Shown here: positions 12,501 to 25,713 of the stretch, one piece after another
Position numbering within the stretch: the first letter of the stretch is position 1
How the letters are laid out: each line of letters begins with the position of its first letter
Origin: Monilinia fructicola
Taxonomy: Eukaryota > Ascomycota > Leotiomycetes > Helotiales > Sclerotiniaceae
DNA length: 64,000 bases
Reading direction: 5' to 3'
NCBI GenBank assembly: GCA_008692225.1
Contig: VICG01000012.1
Location: forward strand, 1-64,000
Notes under the pieces: model-generated
Database searches by the model: none
Seen by the model: only the letters and a program-made list of their open reading frames with translations
What the model was told of the DNA's origin: nothing
Translations under genes and position numbers: made by a program

Positions 12501-14920
12501 ATATCTAAAAATAATATTTATATAATTTTTTTATAATATTTATAATAAAACTAATATAATTTCGTTTTTCTAAAAATTAACTATTAATTAAAGAATTAAT
12601 TAAAATAAATAATTAAAATAATTAATAATTTTAATACATTTTTAAAAACAATTAATATAAATAAATCTTTATTAAATAATTATTAATTATTATTTAAATA
12701 TTAAAATTCTATTTAATCTTTAAATAATATTTAAAATTAAATTTTAAAATATTAAGAAAATTTATTTATTAATTATTATAAAATTAAAATAAAAATTTCT
12801 TTAAATATATAATTAAATATTAAATAATAAATTTTAAATTTTACTTTTTATTTTAAATTAATATAATTTAAATTTTTTATAAATTTAAATAAATAATATT
12901 TGTTATTAATCAATTTTTATATAAATAAAATTTTATAAAGATAATTAATAAAGTTTTAATTTTAAATATTTAATTTAAAATAATAAAATTATTTTATTTT
13001 AATATTTAATTTTTTATTAATTTTATTAATAATTATAATTTAATATTTAAATAATTTAAATAATTATAAGTTATTTAAAATCCGAAAATTTACTTTAAAA
13101 CAAAATAATTTGTTTAATAAAATTTTAGCTAAAAGCTATTTAATATAATTAATATTTATTAAAATAAATTTTTAATTAATATTTAAATTTAATTTAATTA
13201 ATATTATATTTTATATTTATTTTAACAATTAAGTGAAATAAATATAATATTAAAATTATATTAAATATAAGAAAAAATAAGGTATTTTTTATTGAAAAAT
13301 CATTTTTTTTAATATTTTTTATTATGAAAAAAACAATTAATAGGATTAATAAATATATTTAAATTTATCTTTTGCTTAAAACATTTAATTATAATTTTTA
13401 AAATCCTATAAATAATCTTTTTTTAAACTTTTATTAAAAATTTATTTATTTTTCGAAAAAGTAGTTAAAGTATCATTTTTATTTAAATTATTATTTGAAT
13501 TTAAATTAGATAAACTTACTAAAATTAGATTTATTTAAATTATATTGAGAATTTTTATTTAAAGTACTTGAGAATTCTCGAAAATTAAATTTTAAATCCT
13601 TTTCATTAATATTATTAAATCGATTTAAACTTTTAAATTGAAATTTATTAATATTTTAATTTAAAGATTTCTTAAATCTTTTTTAAAGAACTTTTAATAT
13701 TTTTAATACAATTCTTATTTGTTTTTATTAAATCTAATTTTAAATTTATTAATTCTAATATCTCTTTTTTTAAATTTTCAAAATCAAAGAAATATTTATT
13801 ATTAAATAAGAAAGTATAATTAAGTAAAAATATAAAAAATAATTTAAATAAACTAAAATATTTAATTCGATTTTGATTATTATTTAAAGGTTTTAATCTT
13901 TTATTACAAATTTTATTTTTTTTCAAAATTATTTATAATATTTAAATATGTTTTATTTAAATAAATAATTTTATTTAAATTAGAATATAATAATTCTTTT
14001 AAAAAAAAATATTAATTCAAAAGCTTTTTTATATTGAATATTATTATTAAAAATAATTAAAAATTTAACTAAATCTTTTAAATTATATTTAGATAAATAA
14101 TTAATATATTTTGATTTTTTTTGAAAAAGGAGTTAAATATTTTAAATTAATTTTAATTAAACTTTTTTTCACTTTTCTAATTTTTTCATTTTCTTTTTAA
14201 AATCATTCTTTCTAATTAGATTTAATTAAATTTAAATGATTTAAATTTAAATTTTATTCAAATTATTATTATTAAAATCAATACTAATTAAAAAATGAGA
14301 TTAAGAAATATTTAAAATATTTAGATCTATTTATTTATCTTTTAATTGAATTTCAAAAAAAAAGCGATTTTCAAAGCTAATTCTTAATTTGAAACATTAT
14401 TTATTAAATTAAAATCAAAGAAACATTATTATATATAAAATTTAAATATCTTTTTTAAATTTTTTTTATTAGATTTTAATATTTTACAAAAGAAACATTG
14501 AAAATAGGTTTTAATCTTTAATTTAGGAAATAAATATAAATTAAATTTAGATTAGAATAGATTTATTAAATCTATATTTATTTTAATAATAGGTTTAATA
14601 ATCAAAGATTAAAGGATATTAATAGTTTTATTAATTATCTCTTTTTTATAGTTTAAAATTAAATTATTAAAATGATTTGTAATTAAATAATTCTTTAAAT
14701 TTTGAATACAGATTTTATAAATATTATATAAAATAAATTGAAATACAGAATAATATATAAAAAAAGAAAACTTCTTCAATTTTATTAAAAACTAATTTAG
14801 CTTTGAAAATTCTTTGTTTCTTTTATAAATACTAAATAATTCGTTAATATCAAATTCGATAAAAGTAAAAAGAGAAAGGGGAAGTTTAATAATTAATTAT
14901 TTTAAATAAATCGAGAAAGA
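9536..14920. other. 5.4 kb of extremely AT-rich DNA, no recognisable gene
   Basis: Composition is almost entirely A and T, with dense stops in all frames. The longest frame (13,672-13,926, minus, 84 codons, lysine/asparagine/isoleucine-rich) shows no family resemblance. There is no hairpin-repeat copy and no LTR. Most likely old transposon DNA mutated beyond recognition. Confidence 0.5.
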
Positions 14921-15250
14921 TTAATTTTAAGATAAATAAAAAATGTTAAAATGAAATTTTAATATAAATATTAAAATGGATTCTATATAAATTTAAATAT
15001 AGATTTAAAAGTAAATTTTAAAAAATTTGAATAAAGATATTAAAAGGTGTTTTAATATTAAATTTAAATATAGATTTAAATATAGGTTTTAAAAGGATTT
15101 AAATAAAGATGTTAAAAGATATTTTAATATAAATTTAAATGTAAATTTAAATGTAGATTTGAAAAATTTAAATAAAAATATTAAAAATTAAAAAAATATT
15201 AAAAGATTAATTTAATGTAATTTTGAAAGTAGATTTTAAAGGTAAATTTA
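14921..15250. repeat. 71-bp tandem repeat, 3-4 copies
   Basis: The word ATTTAAATAT.GATTTAAA starts at about 14,991, 15,062 and 15,133 (71-bp spacing). It is followed each time by AAATTT.AATAAAGAT.TTAAAAG. It directly precedes subtelomeric repeat copy D. Confidence 0.65.
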
Positions 15251-15344
15251 AATCCTAATCTTTTTTAAACAAAAAATTCGAAGGGATTATATAGAATTTC
15301 GAAATTAAAATTTAAAACAAAAGTAAATGCTTAAATATAATAGA

Positions 15345-16787
15345 TTTAGAATGTTTAATCGAAGTTAATAATCTTCATTTTGCTATTTATAACCAAACTT
15401 ATATATATTAATATAAAATAAGGCTTTTTCGTTTTTGGTTAAAAGAATATTAAGCTTAACAAATCTACTAATATATATACAAAGAATTACAAATCAAATT
15501 AATAATAAATTACGAATAAATCTAAAAACTAATAAGATTAAAATATTTCTATTTTTAACTAAAGTATTATCTTTTAAAAATTCTATTTATATTTAATAAA
15601 ATCGAAATTAATAGAATTAATATAAATGTACTTGTAACAGTTTGCTATATTTAAACAAAATGATTTATTTATTTGAATATATATATTATACCTTCAATAA
15701 AAAGTTTTCGATTTCGAGAAAATTCGAGAAATTATAATATTTTTAATCATTCTTATTTAATATTATTTTTTTTTAGATTTTTATAATAATTAATAAAATT
15801 ATTATAAATTAATTAAAATTCAAAATAAATAGAATTTTTTTTAAGGGAATAATAAAGATTATATAATTATCCTTTTTAATTTAAGTATATAAATCAAAAT
15901 TTCAAAATAAATATAATAAACTAATATAAATCCTTTAATATAAAAAATAATTTAAAATAAACTTTGGAATTTTAAAATTTAATTGAAGATTTATAATATT
16001 ATTTTTTTTATCTTTTAAGTTTTATAATAATCTTGATTTTTTGTTGAATTTTAAATTATATATATTGAATTGTAAAAATTATATATTACCCTATATTATT
16101 TTATATAATCATCTATATATCATTAATATTTTAATTTAATATAGATTTATTAATATAAAAGATAATTAAAAATAAACTTTATATTTAGAATATTTAATTA
16201 AAGATTTATAAAATTATTATTTTTATAATAAGATTTTATAATAAAATAAATTTTTATTGAATTTTTTTATTTATAAATTAAATTAAAATAATAATATACT
16301 ATTTTACATTATTCGATACAATTATTTATATATTATTAATATTTTAATTTAGTATAAATCTATTAATATAATAAATAATTAAAAATAAACTTTATATTTA
16401 AAATATTTAATTAAAGATTTATAAAATTATTGTTTTTATAATAAGATTTTATAATAGAATAAATTTTTGTTAAGTTTTTTAATTAATAAATTAAATTAGA
16501 ATAGTAATATATTACTCTACATTATTCAATATAATCATCTATTTATCATTAATATTATAATCCTATACAAATCCACCAATATAAAAGATAATCGAAAATA
16601 AACTTTAAATTTAGAAAATTTGAATGAATATTAATAAAATACCATTTTTAAAATTAAAAATATCTCAAAATTTAAGGGAATTCTGATAGTAGCCGATTCA
16701 AGATTTTTTCGCGGACCACCACCCCCCCTATCGAAATAAGCCACCATCGATAGTGGCCCGCGAAAAAAATCTATAGAATAGTTATTA
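15345..16787. repeat. Subtelomeric repeat, copy D, containing a 213-bp tandem expansion
   Basis: The start matches copy A (TTTATAACCAAACTTATATATATTAA..GGCTTTTTCGT). The end is the family hairpin, CGCGGACCACCACC..ATAGTGGCCCGCG (about 16,709-16,763), followed by CTATAGAATAGTTATTAG. Inside, a 213-bp unit is repeated about 3.4 times between about 15,890 and 16,640. The marker ATTAATATT falls at 16,122, 16,335 and 16,548, with a degenerate one at 15,909. The copy is heavily mutated toward A/T. Confidence 0.7.
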
Positions 16788-16983
16788 GCGTTTTCTTTTC
16801 CCAGTCCCTGTAGCGGTTACCCTTACAGGGGTAACTTTATTACTTTTTATAAAAGTTATAAATAATCATGATTCTTTTTTCATTATATATTAAATTTCGT
16901 TTTTTCGTTTTAATTTATATTAATAAAAATTAATATTCTATATAATATATTAGTAATTATAACGAATAATAATATAATAATTC
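16788..16983. other. Internal copy of the telomere-junction motif plus AT-rich DNA
   Basis: CCCAGTCCCTGTAGCGGTTACCCTTACAGGGGTAAC follows copy D within 15 bp and matches the element found right behind the telomere (181-215). The remaining sequence to the retrotransposon insertion site is AT-rich without features. Confidence 0.6.
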
Positions 16984-16988
16984 GATAA
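16984..16988. other. Target-site duplication GATAA (left)
   Basis: GATAA directly precedes the left LTR (TGTGA..). The same five bases follow the right LTR at 25,857-25,861. A 5-bp duplication is the usual size for Ty3/Gypsy integration. Confidence 0.9.
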
Positions 16989-17131
16989 TGTGACGAGGTA
17001 CGAGGAAACAAAGGGGTCAACTGAAATAATGTAATTATTTATAAAGAGAAAAGGAAAGGATTAAAGATCCTTTTTATTTAAATACTAGCTCAAATGGTCA
17101 TATAACCCTTATCTAAAATAGCTTTCTAACA
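16989..17131 (-). repeat. Left LTR (3' LTR of the minus-strand element), 143 bp
   Basis: Begins TG and ends CA and is exactly the same length as the right LTR. The two align without gaps and differ at about 21 positions by my hand count, every one a transition. This copy carries the A/T-richer variant at many sites. Confidence 0.92.
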
Positions 17132-20100
17132 TAATCTCCCCTTTTGTGTTTAATATTCTGGTAAATCATTATAATTCGTTTCTTACTTAATAATAATACC
17201 CTTAAAAATTCTATAAAAAAAAAAAATTCGTTAACTTTATAATATTCTATAAAAATTCTTTTTTTATTGCTTTTTTAGCTTTTATTAAATAATATATTCT
17301 TAAACAAACAAAAAAAAAAGCAAGAAGATAAATATAGATTTCCCCTCCTTTTCATTTGTAACCTGCACTCTCCTCCAACTCACTCTAATACTATCCCAAT
17401 ACTACCCCAGTGTATGGTGTAAGATACTACTCCTTTATCATTCCACTATTCTTTCCTGTTTTCAATGCTTTTACAACGTTAAACTCGATTTTTCAATTCT
17501 CATTTAGTCACAAATTATATTCTATTATTTTTCCTAATAGATAAAGTACGTTATCCAATTCTACTTTATTTAAACTTTTATTATTTGGCTGCAACATTAA
17601 ACTACCTTTATTAATAATTATTATACCTATTTTCATTCTGTATACTTAGAAGTATATTCAGATTAGTATTAATAGATTGAAAACTATTTCGTTTTTATTG
17701 ACATGTACATTGGCAACCTGGTTCTATTTCACTTTTAGTTGTATTGTATACTATTTATAAAATCTGATTTTTGTAATCTAAACTATAATATATTTATTTG
17801 TAAAGTAGTAATTTATTAAATATTTCGTATTATAGTTCAATAAAGCTTTATAAAACCAATATGTATATATTGTATATTTCGTAAAACAAATATTATTCTT
17901 TTATAAAAATTGTAATCTTCTATTTATAAAGTTTAAAATTGATTTATGTGTATTGGATTGAACTTTTAAAAATGTTGGAGCTTTAACTCTCTGGTATAGT
18001 ACATATTCCCTAAACCCTATTTCCATTAATTCCTTACTCACTGCCTTAACCTTTTTTCTTTTTATTATTGAATAGCAATCTCTGATTATAGTACCATATT
18101 CCATCTATATATCATTTGCCTCTCTTTTTAATATTGATAACTTTAAGTTAAAATCTATCGAAATATTCTAATTCTTGAAGATTTCCTTATAAAATTCTTT
18201 GACCGATATCCCCCTTATTATTCTAGTTAATGTTTTAAAAATTGTTAAATTTCTTTAATAATTCATTTTTATTTCAATTTGTTAATTCTTTTGTTAATCT
18301 TAGTACAAATCTTCCGAATTGTTTATTTTATTCACAGTTTTTATCTTAGTTTTTAGCTTTGGTATAAATACCAAAGTTTTCCTTTCTTTTAATTGCATTT
18401 TTTATTACATTTACTGGTTCAGTATAAATACCTTTATCTTTTTTTTTTATAATTGTATTTTCTTTATCATTTTAGATGGTTTTATTGTTATTATTCTATA
18501 TTTCTTATATAAATATTTTGTTTTTTATTTTTTTTACATTTTTTAAAACATTTGATATTATTTTATCCATGTTTATAGTTTTTTTAATCTATAGTATAAT
18601 TAATTCTTTAGTTTTTTCTTTTTCGTAATATAATTGATTTATTAATTTTTTTCTTTTCTTCTTTATTCTTTTCTTTTCCCTTAACTTCTTTCTCTTTTAT
18701 TTTTCTATTAATCTTTATTTTTTCATTTCTGTAGTTAAGCTATATACTTAATTATCATTTTACAATTATTTTCTCTTACCCTTAATCAACTTAAGTATAA
18801 CTATAGTTTTACCCCGGTTTTTGCCTGATTGTTCTTTTGTTAATTATTACAACTACTCCAATTATATCTTCCTTATACACTAGCACAATCGGGTTACACT
18901 TTTATTCTCTTATCAGGTTTACATATTGCTTATATATCATCGCTTTCTTCAAAAACAGGATAATTAATAATATTTACTTCTAAATCTTTTAATTACTTCT
19001 TTTTATAGATATATTAATAGTATTCTATATATTCAAAATATATTCTTTTATAATTGTTTTTTTTAAGAATTTGTTTATTACATCCAATTTTATTTACTTC
19101 CATAATTCTTCCCATTTAGTATTTACTGTATTGCAGACTCTTTCCTATACTTTGTTATTATACAGATTAAATTATCCTTTTATTATCAGCGGACCCCATA
19201 CTCTTATTGTAGCCTAAAAAACGTTTACCATTGATACCGCTTTATTAGCTTAAAGTATTAGTCCTAATCTATTAGGGTTTGTTATATTTATTTTAATTAG
19301 TTTAATATTATTAATATTACTTTTAGAAAAAAATATTTTAATAAAAATTAAATCTAAAAAGTATTAATAATATAATAATTATATAATCTACAATAAGAAT
19401 AATGGTATTAATAAGGTTAACAAATTCTATTTTTGTATTTTTTAGAAATATTAAAACTAATATCTCAACCCTTTTTTTTATACAAAGTATCTATCAAGAA
19501 TTTCCAGAGTTAACCTAATATTCTTTTGTTTGGAAAATAAGGTTTATCCCTAATATTATTATAATAACATTACTGATTATCCAATTACCCTACATATCTT
19601 GATTTATCGATTAATATGTTTTTCATAATGTTTTTAGGATTGTATAAGTTCATTTGGATAATAATTTATTATTTTTAAAATAGATTATTATTATAATAAT
19701 CTAAAATCTGATTTTAGTTATTTAAATGTTATCTTTACAATCTTTGATTTATAATAACTCTGTTTAATCTTTTTTTAATTCAATTTTGTTTTTAAAACTA
19801 GGATAATAATATATCTTCCTATTTATAATTTAGATTAGTATTCATTATTCTTATTTTATTCTAAATTCTTAATATCTTCTATAAAAGCTTTTACAATGAA
19901 TAAATGTAATTTAAAGAATTCTTTTATTATATCTTAAGCATTAACTAAATTCTTTAGCTTTTACTATATATTTTTGTTATTTGAATAATCTTTTCATTTA
20001 ACTAAAAATTCTAATTTTTTTTATCTTCCTTTTATTCTAAAATTAAAAATCTTTTTAACATATTATTCTGGGATAGTATCCCTATATTGTATATTTTATA

Positions 20101-20350
20101 TAAGTTTATAACCTAGTTTTTTTTTGGCCTTATTCAAACGATTCATCTAAATTGCTATCTTGTGTAATGTAAGAAAGTTAGTATAAAAAATGTTATAATA
20201 TTAAAAAATCGGTAATAATTTTAGTCTGTAAACTTGCAATTCTATGCTTTTTATTACTTTGAAAAGGGTTAATGTTTTTTAAAATCCAATTTAGCGTATT
20301 TTCTATCTATAGATAGGTTCTTCATTATTAACTAGATTATATCATCTATT
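17132..20350 (-). other. Unassigned 3.2-kb interval between integrase and 3' LTR
   Basis: Most fungal Ty3/Gypsy elements end soon after integrase, so this long tail is unusual. A minus-strand frame at 17,901-18,104 (67 codons) begins with ATG (MEYGTIIRDCYSI) and is less AT-biased than its surroundings. Sequence at 17,340-17,480 also keeps more C (for example CCTCCTTTTCATTTGTAACC). It could be a decayed third open reading frame, an older nested insertion, or a long untranslated tail. I cannot assign it to a family. Confidence 0.4.
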
Positions 20351-20559
20351 TTGAATGTTTAAGGTTTATATTTCGTATTATAATATTTTACCATCAAATT
20401 CTGAATGTAGATCAGTTTTTTTTGCTATTGTTGTATGCAATATTTTCAGTTTTTTTACCAATTGTAAAATATCCTTTAATTTCTATTGTGTATTTGTATT
20501 AATTAATAATGATAACATTTATTTTTTATTTATTTTAAATAACAAAACATCTATAATTA

Positions 20560-20935
20560 ATATTAATATGAAATTGTAAGTATATTCTACTATAAATAAA
20601 AAATCTGCCCAATTATCTTATTTATAGTTAATAAAATATCTAATATAAACTTCAATAATTTGATTTATTTATTCAATAGAATTATTAGTTTGCAGATAAA
20701 ATATTATTAAAAGTTTTTTTGTTATATCTAAATGAATTGTTAAGATTATTTAAAAAACATTTGTAAAAAGATTTGCTTTATCTAAGATAATTAAATTTGG
20801 TATTCTATACTTTGTTATTATAATTCAAATAAAAAATGAAAGCGAATTAAATAATTATTATATTCTTCCTAATTGGATTAAAACTTATTTCTTTAGTAAA
20901 TTTGTTTGTTATTATTAGAATACAATTGTATATAC
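20560..20935 (-). pseudogene. Integrase core remnant of the Ty3/Gypsy element
   Basis: Reading the minus strand from about 20,930, I see ILIITNKFTK (family: ILVV.DRFTK), then RIPNLIILDK (family: GIP..IISDR) and FYLQTNNSIE (family: FHPQTDGQTE). After these comes DNWADFLFIVEYTYN (family: DNWADLLPLAEFAYN). These are consecutive, in the right order and spacing for the retroviral-type integrase catalytic core. The first catalytic aspartate reads N and other residues fit C-to-T/G-to-A change. Several in-frame stops and at least one frame change make it non-functional. Confidence 0.85.
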
Positions 20936-22329
20936 CAGGTATAGGGATAAGTTCTTTCCATCTTTTTTATTATTAAAATTATTTTTTAATTATAATATCA
21001 ATAGATTAATAATTAAGTTCACAGATAATTTGCTTTATAGCCTTATAAAGATTAATATTAGTATTAGTTTTCTAGATTTCTTTTTGTATAAAGATTTATT
21101 TCTTTGGTATGTTATGCAAAATTTAGTATAATCTATTATATCTATATTTATTTTTTTTTAATATAATAATCTTTTTATATTATTTATAATTGTTTTTTAA
21201 CTAAAATAGCTAATTGTTTAAGAATTATAAAATTTTTATAGCAATAATTTTTGTAATGGTTTATTTGATAATATATATAATCTTATTTCCTCGTAATACC
21301 AAAAATCGTTATGTATAATAAATTCCTTTTTTTTCGGGTTTTAATGGTTTAATTAAGATTTTTTTGATTAATTTTACCAATTTTTTCTTATATTCCGGTT
21401 CCGCTATAGTATCTCCCAAATCCAATATCGATAAAAGCAGAGTTATTATATCTTATGTATTATCATAATTTGATTTTGCATTTTTTATTTTTTTTAATTT
21501 TTTTATTGTATAATGCTTTTTTTCTTTGCAGATTATATCTACTTTGATTATGATGGTATATAATAGATTCTATTGATCATCCATGGTTAAAAGCGAATTA
21601 AGTGATTGGTAATATAATTTTAATAGTAGGGTTAGTTCAAAATCCTTGTTTTGGTAATTTAATCTTTTTAATGGTACATCTACTAGATTGTTTTTTTTTT
21701 GGTTTATAAATAATTACAAAATTTATTTTTAATAATATTATTATTTATTTTGTTTATCTTTTTATTAATGTTTTTAATATTATAAAATGCTTTAGATTAT
21801 TATAGTTTATTATTATAATTACCTGATGTTATACTTCTTTAAGGAAATGTTTTTAATATTTTATTAACTTTATAATAGTTAGTAGCTTTTAATCAAAAGT
21901 TGTATAATTAATTTTCGCTAATATTAGTTTTTTTAAGTAAAATATAATTAAGTATCTATATTTGTTTTTTTTATTTCTAAAATAAAACTTTGTATAAAGC
22001 CTTTATCAACATATTTGTTTTTAGGAAATATGTTAGTATTGTAATAAAATAGCTTAGTAACAATGTTTTCGTAAAAACGTTCTTAAGTTTCTTAAAAACT
22101 ATTTTATATTTTTTGGATTAAACAAATTTCATTTTTTTTTTTGTTAGGTTGGTTAATGGTAATATTATCTCGCTATATAATAATATAAATTATCTGTAAA
22201 AATTATAGAATCCAAGGAATAATAGTATTTTCCAAACGCTTTTTGGAGATGATTAAATGGTTATTATTTTTATTTTAGATGGGTTTATAATTATTTCTTT
22301 TGTTCAATACTATATAATCAAAAAATTCT

Positions 22330-22860
22330 ACCTATTTAACTCCAAACTAGCATTTCTCAAACTTACAGAATAATCTTTATTCCAACAATTGTTTTAATAC
22401 TTGTTTTATATAACTTTTATATTCTTCCCTATTTTTAAAATAAATCAAAATGTTATTTAAATAAATTATTATTAATTTATCTATGAATTATCTTAAATAT
22501 TAATTAATGTAAGCCTGAAAAGTTATTGGTGCATTGTATAATCCGAATGGTACTATTAAATATTTGTAGGAATCCAATCTACTGCAGAAAGTTGTTTTCT
22601 ATTTATTTTTTTTTGTATATACATATTAAATTGTAAACTCCTTTCAAATCTAGTTTTATGAATATAGTTATTTTTTCTTAGTTTGTTAAATATCTCTAAT
22701 ATTAATAGGATTGGGTATCTATTTGGGATAATTATTGTATTAATACCTTGATAATTCATGTATGGTTATAATTCTATAATACCCTTCTTTTTTATAAACA
22801 GTATCGATACACCTACTTCCAATTTAATTAATCTAATGAATCTTAATCTTATTATTTTCT
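22330..22860 (-). pseudogene. Reverse transcriptase remnant of the Ty3/Gypsy element
   Basis: On the minus strand the frame reads MNYQGINTIIIPNRYPILLI (22,759 downward), the family's DYRGLN..T..NRYPLPLI block. It then gives VPFGLYNAPITFQAYIN (about 22,507-22,557) and IIIYLNNILIYFKNREE, which corresponds to the catalytic YLDDILIYS motif with both aspartates changed to asparagine. A GIIEL.PY trace just upstream matches the K.DG.LRPC.DYR lead-in. Stops interrupt the frame (for example between the QAYIN and YLR blocks), so the enzyme is dead. Confidence 0.92.
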
Positions 22861-25713
22861 CTATGTATTCTTCTAATATTTTTAATTTTGCTTTTAATAG
22901 ATTGTATATTGGATTGAATAGTGGTGTTATACTTGGTTGTAATATAATTTTATGGTTTATTCCTGGCCTATGTAGTGGAAGTTTTTTTATCTTTATCTTG
23001 CTAAATATTTTGGTAAATTTTTTGTATTTACTCAGGATTTGCTACGGTATTACCACAATTAAACCTAGGTTTAACTTTTCTGTTAATGTTAAAAATATTA
23101 TTATTAATAATAAAAACTTTTTTATCCTTTTTTCCACTCTTATTCTTATATTGTAGTATAATACTAGTAATTTAAGGGAATTCTATACTTTTTTGGATAT
23201 TCTTATTTTATTTTCGTTCCAGTTTTTTTGTTCTTTAGTTTATTTTTGGATTAAATTGTTTTAGGAATAATAATCTAAGGATGATGTTAGTTACCTATAA
23301 AAGTATTTTGTAGAAAAACTGCTGATAATCTTTTTTTAAAGAAAAGATATTTAAATTCTATTTCCCTTCCTGTAATATTCGAGGTTAGTGTTATTATTTT
23401 TTTGTTTATATTCTGTATTGTAGGGCAATATATGTTAATGTTTTTATAATTGATTTATCTGATTATTTTTGGTTTAATAAAGTTTATAATAGTTTTTAAG
23501 TTTATTATTGTTTAAAATATTGTTTTATTTCTATTTTTTTCTATAAAAATAATTTCTATAATCAAAAATGTTTAATAAATATCTATAATTTGAAAATAAT
23601 TATATGTATCTTTGATTGTTAGTAGATTGTAATATGGTATTTTATTCCTATATAGTCCTAATAATGATAATTCCCATGGTATATTTTTTAACGATGTTAA
23701 TGTAACAGTTTGTTGCATTTTTATTAGTTTTAATATATTCGTTATATAACATATTTCTTTTTTTTCCGATATTAACTTGATTATAAATAACTTATTTAAG
23801 CTTGTTATCCAAAAACCATTATAATCCCTTTTTTGTTTTAACTCAACTAATCAAAAATCCACTCCTTTATATTTTATAGCTTTTAGGTTCAAAAAAGCTT
23901 TTCGTTTTTTGGCTTTTCGGGGTAATCTTTGGTATGGTGGTTTTTCTTTTTGTAATAAAAATATATACCTTCGCTATAAGCTTTCTTCTAACGTTTTATT
24001 GATATGTTTGGAAAGAAGGATTCTTTTCTTTTTTTTAATAATGTTATATTTTATGATACGTTTGATTTTAAGGTGTCTGTTGTGGATATATTGTGGGTTT
24101 TAAATTTGATTGATTTTGGGAAGAGTTTTTTTTATATACAAATGAAATTTTTGGTATTTTATATTACTATCTTCAATCCTTTAAATATCATTAATAATAA
24201 TTTATTATAATTAATATATATTCTAACTAGAATATTTTGTAATAGTTTTAGCTTATAATTCATTGCAATTAATTAGCTTTTATGCAACTAGGATATATTT
24301 TGCAGTATTAATTCAAAATAATTAATGAAATCTTAAATTAATTGTTTATCCTTTATTTTTATATTTTATATCTTAAGATCTGTTTTTATACTAGTATCTA
24401 CTAATCTATATTATTCGAAAAGCTATTGTTTTAGCAATTGTTAATTTTAGAACTTTAAATTATTAATATTATTTGTGTTTAGTTTGGTTAGTTAAATTCT
24501 ATGTTTTTGTTGATTTTGTAATGTAGCTTTGTATTAAAGTAGTTTGTTTTACCCTATTGTGTATATTTTCTAAGGCTATATAATCTTTTAATTTTATAAT
24601 CCAAAAGCATATATCCAATTTTCCTTTATTAAAGGTTGGTGGTACTTTGAGCTTAAATTTTTCTTTTGTGTTAATATTATTGATTATATAAATAAAGTTT
24701 ATACTTAGGTTTGTTATTGGTTTATAAAATTTCTGCTGATAATTGTTATATTGATTTGATATCTATTGATCCAGTATAGTATTATAAAATAGTTTCTAAT
24801 CTTCTGGGAGATTAATTGTAATCTTATATGGATTCGGTTAGGAGTCTTTTGATTATAAAGAGTCTTTTTTCTTTTTCGTGGTCCTTTTCCTTGAATACTT
24901 TTATTTTGCATTTTTGTTAGATTATAATAGTTTGGGATTTTGACGATATACTTGTATTTAATAATAAATGTTAAACTTAATATTGATTATAATTAAAGTT
25001 GTATTTATTAGATCTGGCTTTTATTCTTTCGTTAACCTTGTTTTGCTTTTCAATAAGATTATATACATTTGAAGTAGGGTTAATTGGGTATTTATCCTTT
25101 TTATCAAAAGCTTTTAAGTATGGGGAAATTCCGAAGAATAATCTGGATGGTATTGTAGTGTAACTTTGGTTTTGGCAAGGTAAAAGAGGAAATTAAGATA
25201 ATGGGGAGCTTAGCGATGATAATGGTTTGTGTTTTTGTTTTAGATGGGTATTTTCCTTTAAACTTTGGGAGATTTAAAGTAAAAGGTTTTGAATTGTTAT
25301 TGTTAAACGTTATTTTTTTGCTTTTGCTTTTTGTTTATTTTCATTATTGAATATGGTTTTTTCCTTGTTATTATTTGATTGTAGTACTTCGAATTAATCC
25401 CGGTTTATGTTCAGGTTTGTGTTTAGGTTTGTGGTGGCGATTTGGTTGTTGTGTTGGGTTTGGCTTTATAAGTTCGGCATATTGTTTTTTGGGGTATACT
25501 GTTTGTGTTGAGATAGGATGGATTGTCTGATTTGATTGCGGTTCTGTGGTTGGTGTTGTGACTTTACAACTCGGGGTATCTCTAGGGTGTCTTTGGATTG
25601 ATCTGGAAGTCTCTAGGGTTTCATTTGAGTAAGGGAATCCTTTTAATAGAATTAGTTTGATAATGTTTAGGTTTAGTTAATAAGGCTCTTTAATTTTGAA
25701 AGATAAATAACTC

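Noticed and set aside
22758..23156. 132-aa + strand frame
   Set aside because: Antisense to the Ty3/Gypsy polyprotein; the minus strand carries the recognisable reverse transcriptase.
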